From the NCBI GenBank assembly GCA_910584965.1, contig CAJUDZ010000001.1, positions 186,001 through 250,000 on the forward strand: a stretch of 64,000 bases of DNA, written 5' to 3'. Position 1 is the stretch's first letter, and every line of letters begins with the position of its first letter. Position numbers and translations under genes: made by a program. Origin of the DNA: an uncultured Lachnospiraceae bacterium (lineage in GTDB: Bacteria; Bacillota; Clostridia; Lachnospirales; Lachnospiraceae). Shown in pieces: positions 23,301 to 32,473 of this stretch. The notes under the pieces are model-generated. The model was not told where the DNA came from and did not search any database. It saw nothing but the letters and a program-made list of their open reading frames with translations.

Positions 23301-25061
23301 ATGATGGAAACAAAAAAAGCAAAGCATGTTTACAGAGAGGTCACATTACAGCAGATCGGCGAGCCGGATATCGGCCGGGAATTAAAAACCGCCGGCTGGG
23401 TGGAAAATATCAGGGATCACGGCGGTGTTTCCTTCGTGGATTTACGGGATATGTACGGCGTTCTCCAAGTGGTGATGCGGGATACTTCTCTTTTGAACGG
23501 ACTCTCCAGAGAAATGTGTATATCCGTTGAGGGACTCGTGGAAAAAAGGGATGAAGAAACATACAACGCCAGGATTCCGAGCGGAACGATCGAACTCGAA
23601 GCCCATAAGGTAGAAGTACTCGGAAAAGTATATAAGCCGCTTCCCTTTGAGGTGATGACATCGAAAGAAACGAGGGAAGAAGTACGGCTGAAATACCGCT
23701 ATCTGGACTTACGGAACCGGAAGGTAAAAGATAACATCATTTTCCGCTCAAAGGTCATCGCCTGTCTCAGGGAAGAGATGACAAAGATGGGATTTCTGGA
23801 AATACAGACGCCGATTCTTTCCTCCTCTTCACCGGAAGGGGCCAGAGATTATATCGTGCCTTCCAGAAAATATAAAGGAAAATTTTATGCGCTGCCCCAG
23901 GCGCCGCAGCAGTATAAGCAGCTTCTGATGGTGGCGGGATTCGATAAGTATTTTCAGATCGCGCCCTGTTTCCGGGATGAGGACGCGCGTGCCGACCGTT
24001 CGCCGGGAGAGTTTTACCAGCTCGATTTTGAAATGAGTTTCGCCACGCAGGAGGATGTTTTCCGGGTGGGAGAGGAAGTGCTTTCGTCAGTTTTTGAAAA
24101 GTTTGCGCCGGAGGGGTATGAAGTGACAAAGGCGCCCTATCCGGTGATCGGCTACCGGCAGGCTATGCTGGAGTTTGGCACGGATAAACCGGATTTGCGG
24201 AACCCGCTGCGCATCATTGACCTGACGGATTTTTTCCGGAAATGCACGTTTAAGCCTTTCCATAACAAAACCGTCCGGGCAATAAAAGTGCATGCCGGGA
24301 TGTCCAAAGGCTTTCATGAAAAACTGCTGAAATTCGCAACGGATATGGGAATGGCAGGCCTGGGATATCTGGAAGTGGACGAAGAGACGGCATATAAGGG
24401 GCCGATCGATAAATTTATACCCGAAGAACTGAAAAAAGAGCTTGCAAGGCTGGCCGGGCTTTCCGAAGGGGATACGATTTTCTTCATTGCGGATAAAGAG
24501 GCGCGTGCGGCATATTATGCGGGACGGCTCCGTACAGAACTGGGAGAGAAACTGGAACTGATCGAGAAACGCGCGTTTCGGTTCTGCTATGTGAACGATT
24601 TCCCCATGTTCGAACTGGATGAGGAAACGAAACAGATCGGCTTTACCCATAACCCGTTTTCCATGCCCCAGGGAGGGCTGGAGGCTTTACAGACGAAAGA
24701 CCCGCTGGAAATTCTGGCTTATCAGTACGATATCGTCTGCAACGGCGTGGAGCTTTCTTCCGGGGCCGTCCGCAGCCACGATATGGAAATTATGGCGAAG
24801 GCTTTTGAAATTGCGGGATATGACGAGGAGGTTCTGCAGAAAAAATTCGGCGCGCTCTATAACGCCTTCCAGTTCGGCGCGCCGCCCCATGCCGGCATGG
24901 CGCCGGGAATCGACCGTATGATTATGCTTCTTCGCGGAGAAGAAAATATCCGGGAAGTCATCGCTTTTCCCATGAGCGGTACGGCACAGGATTTCATGTG
25001 CGGCGCACCGGGCGATGTAACGGAGCAGCAGCTTCGGGAAGTGCATATTAAAATCCGGTAA
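23301..25061 (+). CDS. aspS: Aspartyl-tRNA synthetase, bacterial type, probably non-discriminating
   Basis: A 586-residue class II synthetase. The OB-fold anticodon domain is at about 20-105. The catalytic core has motif 2 (CFRDEDARADRSPGEFYQ) and motif 3 (GMAPGIDRMIML), with the bacterial GAD insertion at about 290-410. GGAAAGGGG precedes the ATG. It is first in an operon with gatCAB under a T-box, the arrangement in which AspRS also charges tRNA-Asn with Asp for later amidation. That relaxed specificity is inferred from context, not from residues I can judge. Confidence 0.95.
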   Translation: MMETKKAKHVYREVTLQQIGEPDIGRELKTAGWVENIRDHGGVSFVDLRDMYGVLQVVMRDTSLLNGLSREMCISVEGLVEKRDEETYNARIPSGTIELEAHKVEVLGKVYKPLPFEVMTSKETREEVRLKYRYLDLRNRKVKDNIIFRSKVIACLREEMTKMGFLEIQTPILSSSSPEGARDYIVPSRKYKGKFYALPQAPQQYKQLLMVAGFDKYFQIAPCFRDEDARADRSPGEFYQLDFEMSFATQEDVFRVGEEVLSSVFEKFAPEGYEVTKAPYPVIGYRQAMLEFGTDKPDLRNPLRIIDLTDFFRKCTFKPFHNKTVRAIKVHAGMSKGFHEKLLKFATDMGMAGLGYLEVDEETAYKGPIDKFIPEELKKELARLAGLSEGDTIFFIADKEARAAYYAGRLRTELGEKLELIEKRAFRFCYVNDFPMFELDEETKQIGFTHNPFSMPQGGLEALQTKDPLEILAYQYDIVCNGVELSSGAVRSHDMEIMAKAFEIAGYDEEVLQKKFGALYNAFQFGAPPHAGMAPGIDRMIMLLRGEENIREVIAFPMSGTAQDFMCGAPGDVTEQQLREVHIKIR

Positions 25062-25125
25062 TATCCGGCATGCCGCGGAGCGTCGGCATTTCCGGATTCG
25101 GAAACAGAGAAAGGAAGATTGCGTT

Positions 25126-25416
25126 ATGGCGAATATCATTGATGATGAAACGATCGAATATGTAAGCATTCTGGCGAAGCTGGAGCTTTCGGAGCAGGAG
25201 CGGGAACAGGCGAAGAAGGATATGGGCAGGATGCTGGATTATATTGACAAACTCGGCGAACTGGATACGGAAGGCGTGGAACCGATGGTCCATATTTTCC
25301 CGGTGCAGAACGTATTTCGCGACGACATTGTGACAAACTCTGACATGAGGGAACAGTTGCTTTCCAATGCGCCGGAGCAGAAGGACGGGATGTTTGTGGT
25401 GCCGAAAACAGTGTGA
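25126..25416 (+). CDS. gatC: Asp-tRNA(Asn)/Glu-tRNA(Gln) amidotransferase subunit C
   Basis: A 96-residue helical subunit that wraps around GatA and GatB to hold them together. The family text is clear: YVSILAKLELSEQEREQ near the start, then MLDYIDKLGELDTEGVEP. An AGAAAGGAAG site precedes the ATG. It lies 64 bp after aspS and 86 bp before gatA. Confidence 0.93.
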   Translation: MANIIDDETIEYVSILAKLELSEQEREQAKKDMGRMLDYIDKLGELDTEGVEPMVHIFPVQNVFRDDIVTNSDMREQLLSNAPEQKDGMFVVPKTV

Positions 25417-25502
25417 ACGGTTCCCTTTGAAGCACGCGCTCGCTCCGCGAAAATGCGCAGCGGTACAAACGGGGCAGTCTGAGAAGAAAGGCGGGAAATG
25501 AC

Positions 25503-26996
25503 ATGAATTTACTGGATATGGGTGCGGTGGAGCTGGCCGCGGCGATCAGGGACGGCAAGGCGACGGCGGTGGACGCGGTCCGGGCTTCACTTGAGCGGAT
25601 AGAGGAAAAAGAAGCGCTTTATCATTGTTATGTGACAATCGATCGAAAGGGAGCGCTGGCACAGGCGGAGGCGGTACAGTCGCGGATTGAGCGGGGAGAG
25701 CTTAACGGGCCGTTAGCCGGCGTTCCGGCGGCAGTCAAAGACAATCTGTGTACGGCGGGGATGCTGACAACCTGTTCTTCCGGAATGCTGAAGAATTTTG
25801 TGCCGGCCTATTCCGCGGAGGTAGTATTAAATCTGCACAGGGCCGGGGCGGTGATTCTCGGAAAGACGAACATGGATGAGTTTGCCATGGGTTCCACCAC
25901 GGAAACATCGGCTTTCGGGGAAACCAGAAATCCCTGGAATCCGGCGCATGTGCCGGGCGGTTCTTCGGGCGGCTCGGCGGCGGCGGCAGCGGCGGGAGAG
26001 TGCTTTTATGCGCTCGGTTCCGATACGGGCGGTTCGATCAGACAGCCGGCTTCTTTCTGCGGGGTGGTGGGTATGAAATCTACCTATGGGACGGTATCGC
26101 GTTACGGGCTGATCGCCTATGGTTCTTCTCTCGACCAGATCGGGCCGATTGCCCGTAATGTAACGGACTGTGCCGCGGTTTTGGAAGCGATAGCCTCTCA
26201 CGATGAGAAAGATTCCACTTCGATGGAAAGACCGGACACGGATTTTATGTCGGCTTTGTACGAAGATGTGCAGGGAATGAGAATCGGTATACCGAAGGAC
26301 TATTTCGGGGAAGGGCTGGACGAAGAGGTCAGGAATGCCGTGCTCGGAGCGGCAAAACTGCTGGAAGAAAAGGGTGCCATAGTGGAAGAGTTTGATCTGC
26401 GTCTGGTGGACTATGCGGTTCCCGCTTATTATACGATCGCGGCGGCGGAGGCGAGTTCCAATCTGGAGCGTTTCGACGGCATCAAGTACGGCTATCGGAC
26501 GACGGATTACAACGGGCTTCACGGACTGTATAAGAAAACCCGCTCCGAAGGATTCGGCGAAGAAGTAAAAAGGCGCATTATGCTGGGCTCTTTTGTGTTG
26601 AGTTCCGGCTATTACGACGCATATTATCTCAAGGCGCTGAAAGTAAAGGCGCTGATCAAAAGAGCATTTGACGACGCTTTTTCCGGATATGACCTGATTC
26701 TGGGACCGACGGCGCCGACAACGGCGCCGAAACTGGGCGAAAGTCTGGCGGATCCGATTAAAATGTATCTGGGAGATATTTATACGATCTCCGTCAATCT
26801 GGCCGGGCTTCCGGGAATCAGCCTTCCATGCGGTCTGGACGGCGCCGGACTTCCGATCGGTTTACAGCTGATCGGGAACTGTTTTCAGGAAAAGAAGCTG
26901 ATACGGGCGGCATATACTTATGAAAAAGCGCGGGGAATATTTCCGGCTGCGAATGAAGGAGTAAAAATAACGTCTGACAGAAAGGCGGGGGAATGA
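25503..26996 (+). CDS. gatA: Asp-tRNA(Asn)/Glu-tRNA(Gln) amidotransferase subunit A
   Basis: A 497-residue amidase-signature enzyme that frees ammonia from glutamine for GatB. The Ser-cisSer-Lys set is present: the lysine in PAAVKDNLC (about residue 80) and the serines in GGSSGGSAAAAAAG (about 150-160), with the nucleophile in SDTGGSIRQPA. The length is normal. AAAGGCGGG precedes the ATG. It overlaps gatB by 4 bp. Confidence 0.96.
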   Translation: MNLLDMGAVELAAAIRDGKATAVDAVRASLERIEEKEALYHCYVTIDRKGALAQAEAVQSRIERGELNGPLAGVPAAVKDNLCTAGMLTTCSSGMLKNFVPAYSAEVVLNLHRAGAVILGKTNMDEFAMGSTTETSAFGETRNPWNPAHVPGGSSGGSAAAAAAGECFYALGSDTGGSIRQPASFCGVVGMKSTYGTVSRYGLIAYGSSLDQIGPIARNVTDCAAVLEAIASHDEKDSTSMERPDTDFMSALYEDVQGMRIGIPKDYFGEGLDEEVRNAVLGAAKLLEEKGAIVEEFDLRLVDYAVPAYYTIAAAEASSNLERFDGIKYGYRTTDYNGLHGLYKKTRSEGFGEEVKRRIMLGSFVLSSGYYDAYYLKALKVKALIKRAFDDAFSGYDLILGPTAPTTAPKLGESLADPIKMYLGDIYTISVNLAGLPGISLPCGLDGAGLPIGLQLIGNCFQEKKLIRAAYTYEKARGIFPAANEGVKITSDRKAGE

Positions 26997-28459
26997 ATAT
27001 GGCAAAAGAATACGAAACGGTCATCGGCCTGGAAGTGCATGTGGAACTGGCCGCCAAGACGAAGATTTTCTGCGGCTGTCCGACGGCTTTCGGAGGAGCG
27101 CCCAATACCCATACCTGCCCGGTCTGTACCGGCATGCCGGGTTCTCTCCCGGTTTTGAATAAAAAGGTGCTGGAATATGCGGTTTCGGTAGGAATTGCGA
27201 CAAACTGTGAGATTACGCGGTACGGCAGATTTGACAGAAAGAATTATTTTTATCCCGACAATCCGCAGAATTATCAGATTTCCCAGCTGTACCTTCCTGT
27301 CTGCAGAAACGGCGGAGTGGAGATTGAAACGGCGGAAGGCGGGAAAAAAATTATTGGTATTCACGAGATCCATATGGAAGAAGACGCGGGAAAACTCTTC
27401 CATGACGAATGGGAGAACTGTTCGCTGGTGGATTATAACCGTTCCGGCGTGCCGTTGATCGAAATTGTTTCCGAGCCGGATATGCGAAGCGCGGAGGAAG
27501 TCATTGCCTATCTGGAAAAGCTGCGCCTGATTATCCAGTATCTGGGCGCTTCCGACTGCAAATTACAGGAAGGTTCCATGCGGGCGGACGTCAATCTTTC
27601 GGTGCGGGAAGCCGGAACGGAGGCCTTCGGCACGAGAACGGAGATGAAGAACCTGAACTCTTTTAAGGCGATCATGCGGGCCATTGCAGGGGAACGGGAA
27701 CGGCAGATCGACCTGATCGAGGAAGGAAAGGAAGTCGTTCAGGAGACAAGAAGATGGGATGATGCGAAAGGAGAGTCCTATGCGATGCGCAGCAAGGAAG
27801 ACGCACAGGATTACCGCTATTTTCCCGATCCGGATCTGGTGCCGGTGGTCATCAGCGATGAAATGCTGGAAGAGCTGAAAAGCAGACAGCCGGAGTTCCG
27901 GGAAGCCAAAATGGCCCGTTACAGGGAAGAATACGGCATTCCCGAATATGATATCGACATTATTACGGGGACGAAACATATGGCCGATCTGTTTGAAGAA
28001 ACTTCCGCGCTCTGCGGACAGCCAAAAAAAGTATCGAACTGGCTGATGGGCGAGACGATGCGGCTGATGAAGGAAAAAGAAACGGACGCCGAGGAGCTGC
28101 GTTTTTCGCCGGAAAATCTGGCGAAGCTGATTGCGCTTGTCGACAGCAAGGCGGTCAACGGACAGGTGGCAAAAGAGGTTTTTGAAGTGATGTTCGAAGG
28201 GAATATCGATCCGGAAAAATATGTGGAGGAACACGGCTTAAAAACGGTGAATGACGAAGGAGCGCTCCGAAAAGCGGTCGAAGAAGTGATTGCCGGGAAT
28301 CCGCAGTCCGTCGAAGACTACCGGGGCGGCAAAGAAAAAGCCCTCGGCTTTCTCGTCGGGCAGACGATGAAAGCCATGAAGGGCAAAGCGGATCCGGCAA
28401 TGGTCAACCGGGTGCTGCGGGAAGAACTTGCGAAACGTCCGATATCGGAGGGCGAATGA
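26993..28459 (+). CDS. gatB: Asp-tRNA(Asn)/Glu-tRNA(Gln) amidotransferase subunit B
   Basis: A 488-residue subunit that binds the mischarged tRNA and activates and amidates its Asp or Glu. The N-terminal catalytic core begins YETVIGLEVHVELAAKTKIF. It carries the zinc cysteines (FCGCPTAF and HTCPVCTGMPG) and DGSMRADVN-like text (QEGSMRADVNLSV). A helical domain and the YqeY-like tail (about 415-488) follow. ATG 26993 overlaps the gatA stop; ATG 26999 is equally possible. Last gene of the operon. Confidence 0.96.
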   Translation: MNMAKEYETVIGLEVHVELAAKTKIFCGCPTAFGGAPNTHTCPVCTGMPGSLPVLNKKVLEYAVSVGIATNCEITRYGRFDRKNYFYPDNPQNYQISQLYLPVCRNGGVEIETAEGGKKIIGIHEIHMEEDAGKLFHDEWENCSLVDYNRSGVPLIEIVSEPDMRSAEEVIAYLEKLRLIIQYLGASDCKLQEGSMRADVNLSVREAGTEAFGTRTEMKNLNSFKAIMRAIAGERERQIDLIEEGKEVVQETRRWDDAKGESYAMRSKEDAQDYRYFPDPDLVPVVISDEMLEELKSRQPEFREAKMARYREEYGIPEYDIDIITGTKHMADLFEETSALCGQPKKVSNWLMGETMRLMKEKETDAEELRFSPENLAKLIALVDSKAVNGQVAKEVFEVMFEGNIDPEKYVEEHGLKTVNDEGALRKAVEEVIAGNPQSVEDYRGGKEKALGFLVGQTMKAMKGKADPAMVNRVLREELAKRPISEGE

Positions 28460-28490
28460 AGCCCGCTGTGCGCAGGGCGCCATACCCGCA

Positions 28491-29300
28491 TTAGTTTTCC
28501 GTCAAAAAATTAAGAAACTGTATGATCGTATCGAGATGTCCGGTGGTGGCGGGCAGTCCGAGAACCGCCTCCGACGGATATCCCTGATAGGTCGTGTTAT
28601 TTGCCGCCAGATAAGCGTAACAGCCGGCATCCATGATTTTGCTTCCCTCCGGCAGACTGATGCCCACAAGGAGCGGTTTTTCCATAGAAGAAGGGTCGTG
28701 GTGGTCGATGGTATATTCGTCGGGATTCGGCATTTCGTCCAGAGAAAGGAGCGCGTCGCCCTCTTCCATATCAAAGGCGGCGGCATCCGTATAGTACAGG
28801 CAGTCCTTAAACTTTTCCAGCGTTTCCGGCGGCAGAACGGTTTCCAGATCGAGATAAAATTCGCTCCTGGCCAGTTTCTCAAAAGTGGCGGTGTCCGCAA
28901 CGATGACATCGATCATGCCGGCGGAAGCCATGGCGGCCAGCTTTTCCATGCTGGACATCGAATAATCCGTAAAACCGTTGCTTGAAAAAATGAACGAAGT
29001 ATCGAAAGTAACGCTGTACTTGTCCGTATCGATTCCGGCGTATTCCGCAAAATCAGCATCCCAGGTCTGCTGCTCCGCTATAAAGGTGTCCGGGCTGATG
29101 AGAACGCAGTAAAAGGCGGAATCCTTACTTGTGGCGACCTGATAGATGAAGGAACCGGCCAGAATGAGAACGACGATGACCGCGATCGTGTGTATCTTAT
29201 AATAGTACCAGAAGTACTCCAGCTTGCCTTTGGTACTCATATCTTTCATTTTCCGGTGCTGTTCTTTAATTTCTCCGTAAAGAGATGACTGGGATGACAT
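28491..29300 (-). CDS. Membrane-anchored extracellular protein, solute-binding-like
   Basis: A 269-residue protein. A short cytoplasmic start (about 1-35, basic and tyrosine-rich) precedes one membrane helix at about 38-58. An outside domain follows with a pattern recalling periplasmic-binding folds (SAGMIDVIVADTATFEKLA, then DLETVLP). ATG 29300 is 8 bp after AAGGAG. It converges with gatB and diverges from the DUF6106 gene. I do not recognise a specific family or ligand. Confidence 0.75.
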   Translation of the reverse strand: MSSQSSLYGEIKEQHRKMKDMSTKGKLEYFWYYYKIHTIAVIVVLILAGSFIYQVATSKDSAFYCVLISPDTFIAEQQTWDADFAEYAGIDTDKYSVTFDTSFIFSSNGFTDYSMSSMEKLAAMASAGMIDVIVADTATFEKLARSEFYLDLETVLPPETLEKFKDCLYYTDAAAFDMEEGDALLSLDEMPNPDEYTIDHHDPSSMEKPLLVGISLPEGSKIMDAGCYAYLAANNTTYQGYPSEAVLGLPATTGHLDTIIQFLNFLTEN

Positions 29301-29367
29301 ATGCGGCACTCCTTTTTTGATTTTTTGAATCATCATTGTCTTAAAAAATCCATCGATAATTTCTTAT

Positions 29368-29386
29368 AAAAAGTATCATACTTTTT
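29368..29386. promoter_or_regulatory. Palindrome AAAAAGTAT-C-ATACTTTTT
   Basis: A perfect 9-bp inverted repeat around a single base in the divergent promoter region. There is no T-run beyond the arms, so an operator is more likely than a terminator. Confidence 0.4.
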
Positions 29387-29452
29387 TCGGAAAATGATGT
29401 CAATGTGCGAATCATGTATTTTTTCTGAAAAAAGAATAAAATATTGTAGTGC

Positions 29453-29481
29453 TTGCAACTTTTTTGAAATTGTTATATTAT
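29453..29481 (+). promoter_or_regulatory. Promoter of DUF6106 gene
   Basis: TTGCAA (29453-29458), a 17-bp spacer and TATTAT (29476-29481). TATATT two bases earlier is an alternative -10. Confidence 0.5.
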
Positions 29482-29555
29482 ATTTTCATACAAAAAATAT
29501 CTGTGCGTAAAGGCGGATATGGGGGAAGAGCGTGGGCACAGAAAGGAGTCAGTAA

Positions 29556-30047
29556 ATGGTAAGTGAAACTTATGTAGAATGTCTTGTGGCAAGGAAATCA
29601 TCCTTTGCAGTACGTTTTCTGAAAACGCTGCTCATCATGCTCACCATATGTTTTGTTTTGATCGGCATGGTATTTGTTCCGGGCTTCCTGATTGCGATTG
29701 CGACGGGGGTCGGCGCATATTTTGCTTATATGAATGCGGATCTGGAATATGAATATCTCTATATTGATAAGGAGATCAGCATCGACAAGGTCATGGCGAA
29801 AAGCAGAAGGAAACGCATTGCTGTTTATGACGTACAGCGCATGGAAGTTTTTGCGCCTGTGAAATCTTATCATCTGGACGCATTTAAGAACCGCGAGATG
29901 AAATCGGTTGATTACAGTTCCAGAATGGATGACAACAAAAAATATATGATGGTCTATGAGGGAAATCTGAAAATCTTTTTGGAGCCGAGCCCCGAGATGG
30001 TAAAGGCGATTCAGATGGTCGCTCCGCGTAAAGTGTTTACGGACTAA
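29556..30047 (+). CDS. DUF6106 membrane protein
   Basis: A 163-residue protein with two close membrane helices (about 20-40 and 41-58) and a cytoplasmic C-terminal domain with many basic residues (AKSRRKRIAVYDVQRMEVF). The text DLEYEYLYIDKEISIDKV is typical of DUF6106 in Lachnospiraceae. AGAAAGGAG precedes the ATG. It ends at its own terminator and is separate from guaB. Function unknown. Confidence 0.8.
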   Translation: MVSETYVECLVARKSSFAVRFLKTLLIMLTICFVLIGMVFVPGFLIAIATGVGAYFAYMNADLEYEYLYIDKEISIDKVMAKSRRKRIAVYDVQRMEVFAPVKSYHLDAFKNREMKSVDYSSRMDDNKKYMMVYEGNLKIFLEPSPEMVKAIQMVAPRKVFTD

Positions 30048-30050
30048 TGG

Positions 30051-30089
30051 AAAAGTATACTGTCAGTTTTCGGGCTGGCAGTACTTTTA
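30051..30089 (+). terminator. Terminator between DUF6106 gene and guaB
   Basis: AAAAGTA-TA-CTGTCAG pairs with CTGGCAG-TACTTTT around TTTTCGGG, with one GU pair and a 2-nt bulge, and ends in a T-run. Confidence 0.65.
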
Positions 30090-30138
30090 TATACAAAACT
30101 ATCTACTATTTACAAAATGAAAAGCAGGAGGAGAGAAA

Positions 30139-31593
30139 ATGGGTCAGATTATTGGCGAAGGCATTACTTTTGATGATGTGCTCTTGGTACCGAGTTATTC
30201 ACAGGTGATTCCCAATCAGGTAGACTTGACAACGTGGCTTACAAAGAAAATCAAACTGAACATCCCTATGATGAGTGCAGGCATGGATACGGTGACTGAG
30301 CACAGGATGGCAATCGCGATGGCCAGACAGGGCGGCATCGGCATTATACATAAAAACATGTCGATTGAAGCGCAGGCAGAAGAAGTTGATAAGGTAAAAC
30401 GTTCCGAAAACGGCGTCATTACGGATCCCTTTTCTCTGACCCCGGAACATACGCTGGAGGATGCGGACGCGCTGATGGCGAAATTCAGAATCTCCGGCGT
30501 GCCGATTACGGAAGGCAGAAAACTCGTCGGCATCATCACCAACCGTGATTTGAAATTCGAAACGGATTTTTCCAAAAAAATCAAGGAATCCATGACTTCG
30601 GAAGGGCTGATTACCGCCAAAGTGGGCATTACGCTGGAAGAAGCCAAACAGATTCTGGCTAAGGCGAGAAAAGAAAAACTTCCGATCGTGGACGACGATT
30701 ATAATCTGGCCGGTCTGATTACGATCAAGGACATTGAGAAAACAATCAAATACCCGCTGGCGGCGAAAGACGGTCAGGGAAGGCTGTTATGCGGCGCGGG
30801 CGTCGGCATTACGGCGAACGTTCTGGACCGTGTCGGTGCGCTGATCGATGCGAAGGTAGATGTGATCGTTTTGGATTCCGCACACGGGCATTCCGAAAAC
30901 GTGCTTCGCTGTGTTCGGATGATCAAGGAAAAATATCCCGATATTCAGGTAATTGCCGGAAATGTGGCGACAGGAGAGGGAACAAAGGCGCTGATCGAAG
31001 CCGGAGCGGATGCGGTTAAAGTCGGCATTGGACCGGGCTCTATCTGTACGACCCGTGTCGTTGCGGGAATCGGTGTTCCGCAGATCACGGCGATCATGAG
31101 CGCATATGAAGTGGCAAAAGATTACGGGATTCCGGTTATTGCGGACGGCGGCATCAAGTATTCGGGCGATATGACGAAAGCGATCGCGGCGGGCGGCAAT
31201 GTGTGCATGATGGGAAGCATTTTTGCGGGCTGCGACGAAAGTCCGGGAACTTTTGAATTATATCAGGGAAGAAAATATAAAGTATACCGCGGCATGGGCT
31301 CCATCGCGGCGATGGAAAACGGCAGTAAAGACCGCTATTTCCAGACGGATGCGAGAAAACTCGTTCCGGAAGGCGTGGAAGGCCGCGTTGCCTATAAGGG
31401 AACGGTAGAAGATACCGTATTCCAGCTGATCGGCGGTATCCGTTCCGGTATGGGCTACTGTGGTACAGGGACGATCGAAGAATTAAAGCAGAACGGCAGA
31501 TTTATCAAGATTTCGGCGGCATCCTTAAAAGAAAGCCACCCGCATGATATTCATATCACGAAAGAGGCGCCGAATTACAGCGTGGACGAATAG
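30139..31593 (+). CDS. guaB: IMP dehydrogenase
   Basis: A 484-residue enzyme that oxidises IMP to XMP with NAD, committing purines to guanine nucleotides. The TIM barrel starts at TFDDVLLVPSYSQV. Two CBS domains are inserted at about residues 93-205. The catalytic cysteine is in GPGSICTTRVVAG and the flap contains the Arg-Tyr pair near YRGMGSIAAM. AGGAGGAG precedes the ATG. It leads into the PurO-like and AICAR formyltransferase genes, the two last steps that make its substrate. Confidence 0.97.
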   Translation: MGQIIGEGITFDDVLLVPSYSQVIPNQVDLTTWLTKKIKLNIPMMSAGMDTVTEHRMAIAMARQGGIGIIHKNMSIEAQAEEVDKVKRSENGVITDPFSLTPEHTLEDADALMAKFRISGVPITEGRKLVGIITNRDLKFETDFSKKIKESMTSEGLITAKVGITLEEAKQILAKARKEKLPIVDDDYNLAGLITIKDIEKTIKYPLAAKDGQGRLLCGAGVGITANVLDRVGALIDAKVDVIVLDSAHGHSENVLRCVRMIKEKYPDIQVIAGNVATGEGTKALIEAGADAVKVGIGPGSICTTRVVAGIGVPQITAIMSAYEVAKDYGIPVIADGGIKYSGDMTKAIAAGGNVCMMGSIFAGCDESPGTFELYQGRKYKVYRGMGSIAAMENGSKDRYFQTDARKLVPEGVEGRVAYKGTVEDTVFQLIGGIRSGMGYCGTGTIEELKQNGRFIKISAASLKESHPHDIHITKEAPNYSVDE

Positions 31594-31611
31594 AAAGGCA
31601 AGGTTATCGAT

Positions 31612-32325
31612 ATGGAGAAAATTTCACTGGCGAAGGAACTTGCAGGTAATTCTTATCCGGGCAGAGGGATTGTGATCGGGAAGTCCGGGGACGGGAAATA
31701 TGCCGTGACGGCCTATTTTATTATGGGCCGGAGCGTGAACAGCAGAAACCGCGTTTTCGTAACGGAGGGAGAAGGTATCCGCACACAGGCCTATGACCCG
31801 GCCAAACTGGAGGATCCGAGCCTTGTCATTTATGCGCCGGTCAGGGTGCTTGGCAATAAGACGATCGTGACAAACGGCGACCAGACGGATACAATTTATG
31901 AATTGATGGATAAACAGCAGACTTTTGAACAGGCATTGCGGACGAGGACTTTTGAGCCGGACGGGCCCAATTATACGCCCCGTATTTCAGGCATCATGCA
32001 CATCGAGAACGGCGGCTATAACTATGCGATGTCCATTTTAAAGAGCAGCCAGGGAGACCCGTCTTCCTGCCAGCGCTATACGTTTGCGTATGAAAATCCC
32101 AGGGCAGGAGAAGGACATTTTATCCATACTTATATGGGAGACGGCAGTCCGCTTCCGAGTTTTGAAGGAGAGCCTGCGCTCGTCGGCATCGAAGGGGATA
32201 TCGACGCTTTTACGAAGATGATCTGGGATAACCTGAACGAAGAAAATAAAGTTTCCCTTTTTGTCAGGTTTATCGAGATCGGGAGCGGAAAGTACGAAAG
32301 CCGTATCGTGAATAAGAATGTCTGA
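31612..32325 (+). CDS. IMP cyclohydrolase, PurO-like
   Basis: A 237-residue protein that should close the ring of FAICAR to give IMP. The text NSYPGRGIVIGKSGDGKYAV and YFIMGRSVNSRNRVF fits the PurO/IMP cyclohydrolase-like family rather than the N-terminal domain of PurH. It lies 18 bp after guaB, and a stand-alone AICAR formyltransferase follows. Together they replace the usual bifunctional PurH. A short GC-rich hairpin (GCCTGCGG/CCGCAGGC) lies in the gap behind it. Confidence 0.88.
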   Translation: MEKISLAKELAGNSYPGRGIVIGKSGDGKYAVTAYFIMGRSVNSRNRVFVTEGEGIRTQAYDPAKLEDPSLVIYAPVRVLGNKTIVTNGDQTDTIYELMDKQQTFEQALRTRTFEPDGPNYTPRISGIMHIENGGYNYAMSILKSSQGDPSSCQRYTFAYENPRAGEGHFIHTYMGDGSPLPSFEGEPALVGIEGDIDAFTKMIWDNLNEENKVSLFVRFIEIGSGKYESRIVNKNV

Positions 32326-32473
32326 ATGCGGCTCTGTACAGAGACAGGATTCTGCAGTCATGCAGGAAACAGAACCGGATGATACTTTAAGAGCCTGCGG
32401 CCCGGATCCGCAGGCTGTGGAAGATATGGTTATTTAGATTGAATCATAAACTGCTCTGACATGGAGGATTATC

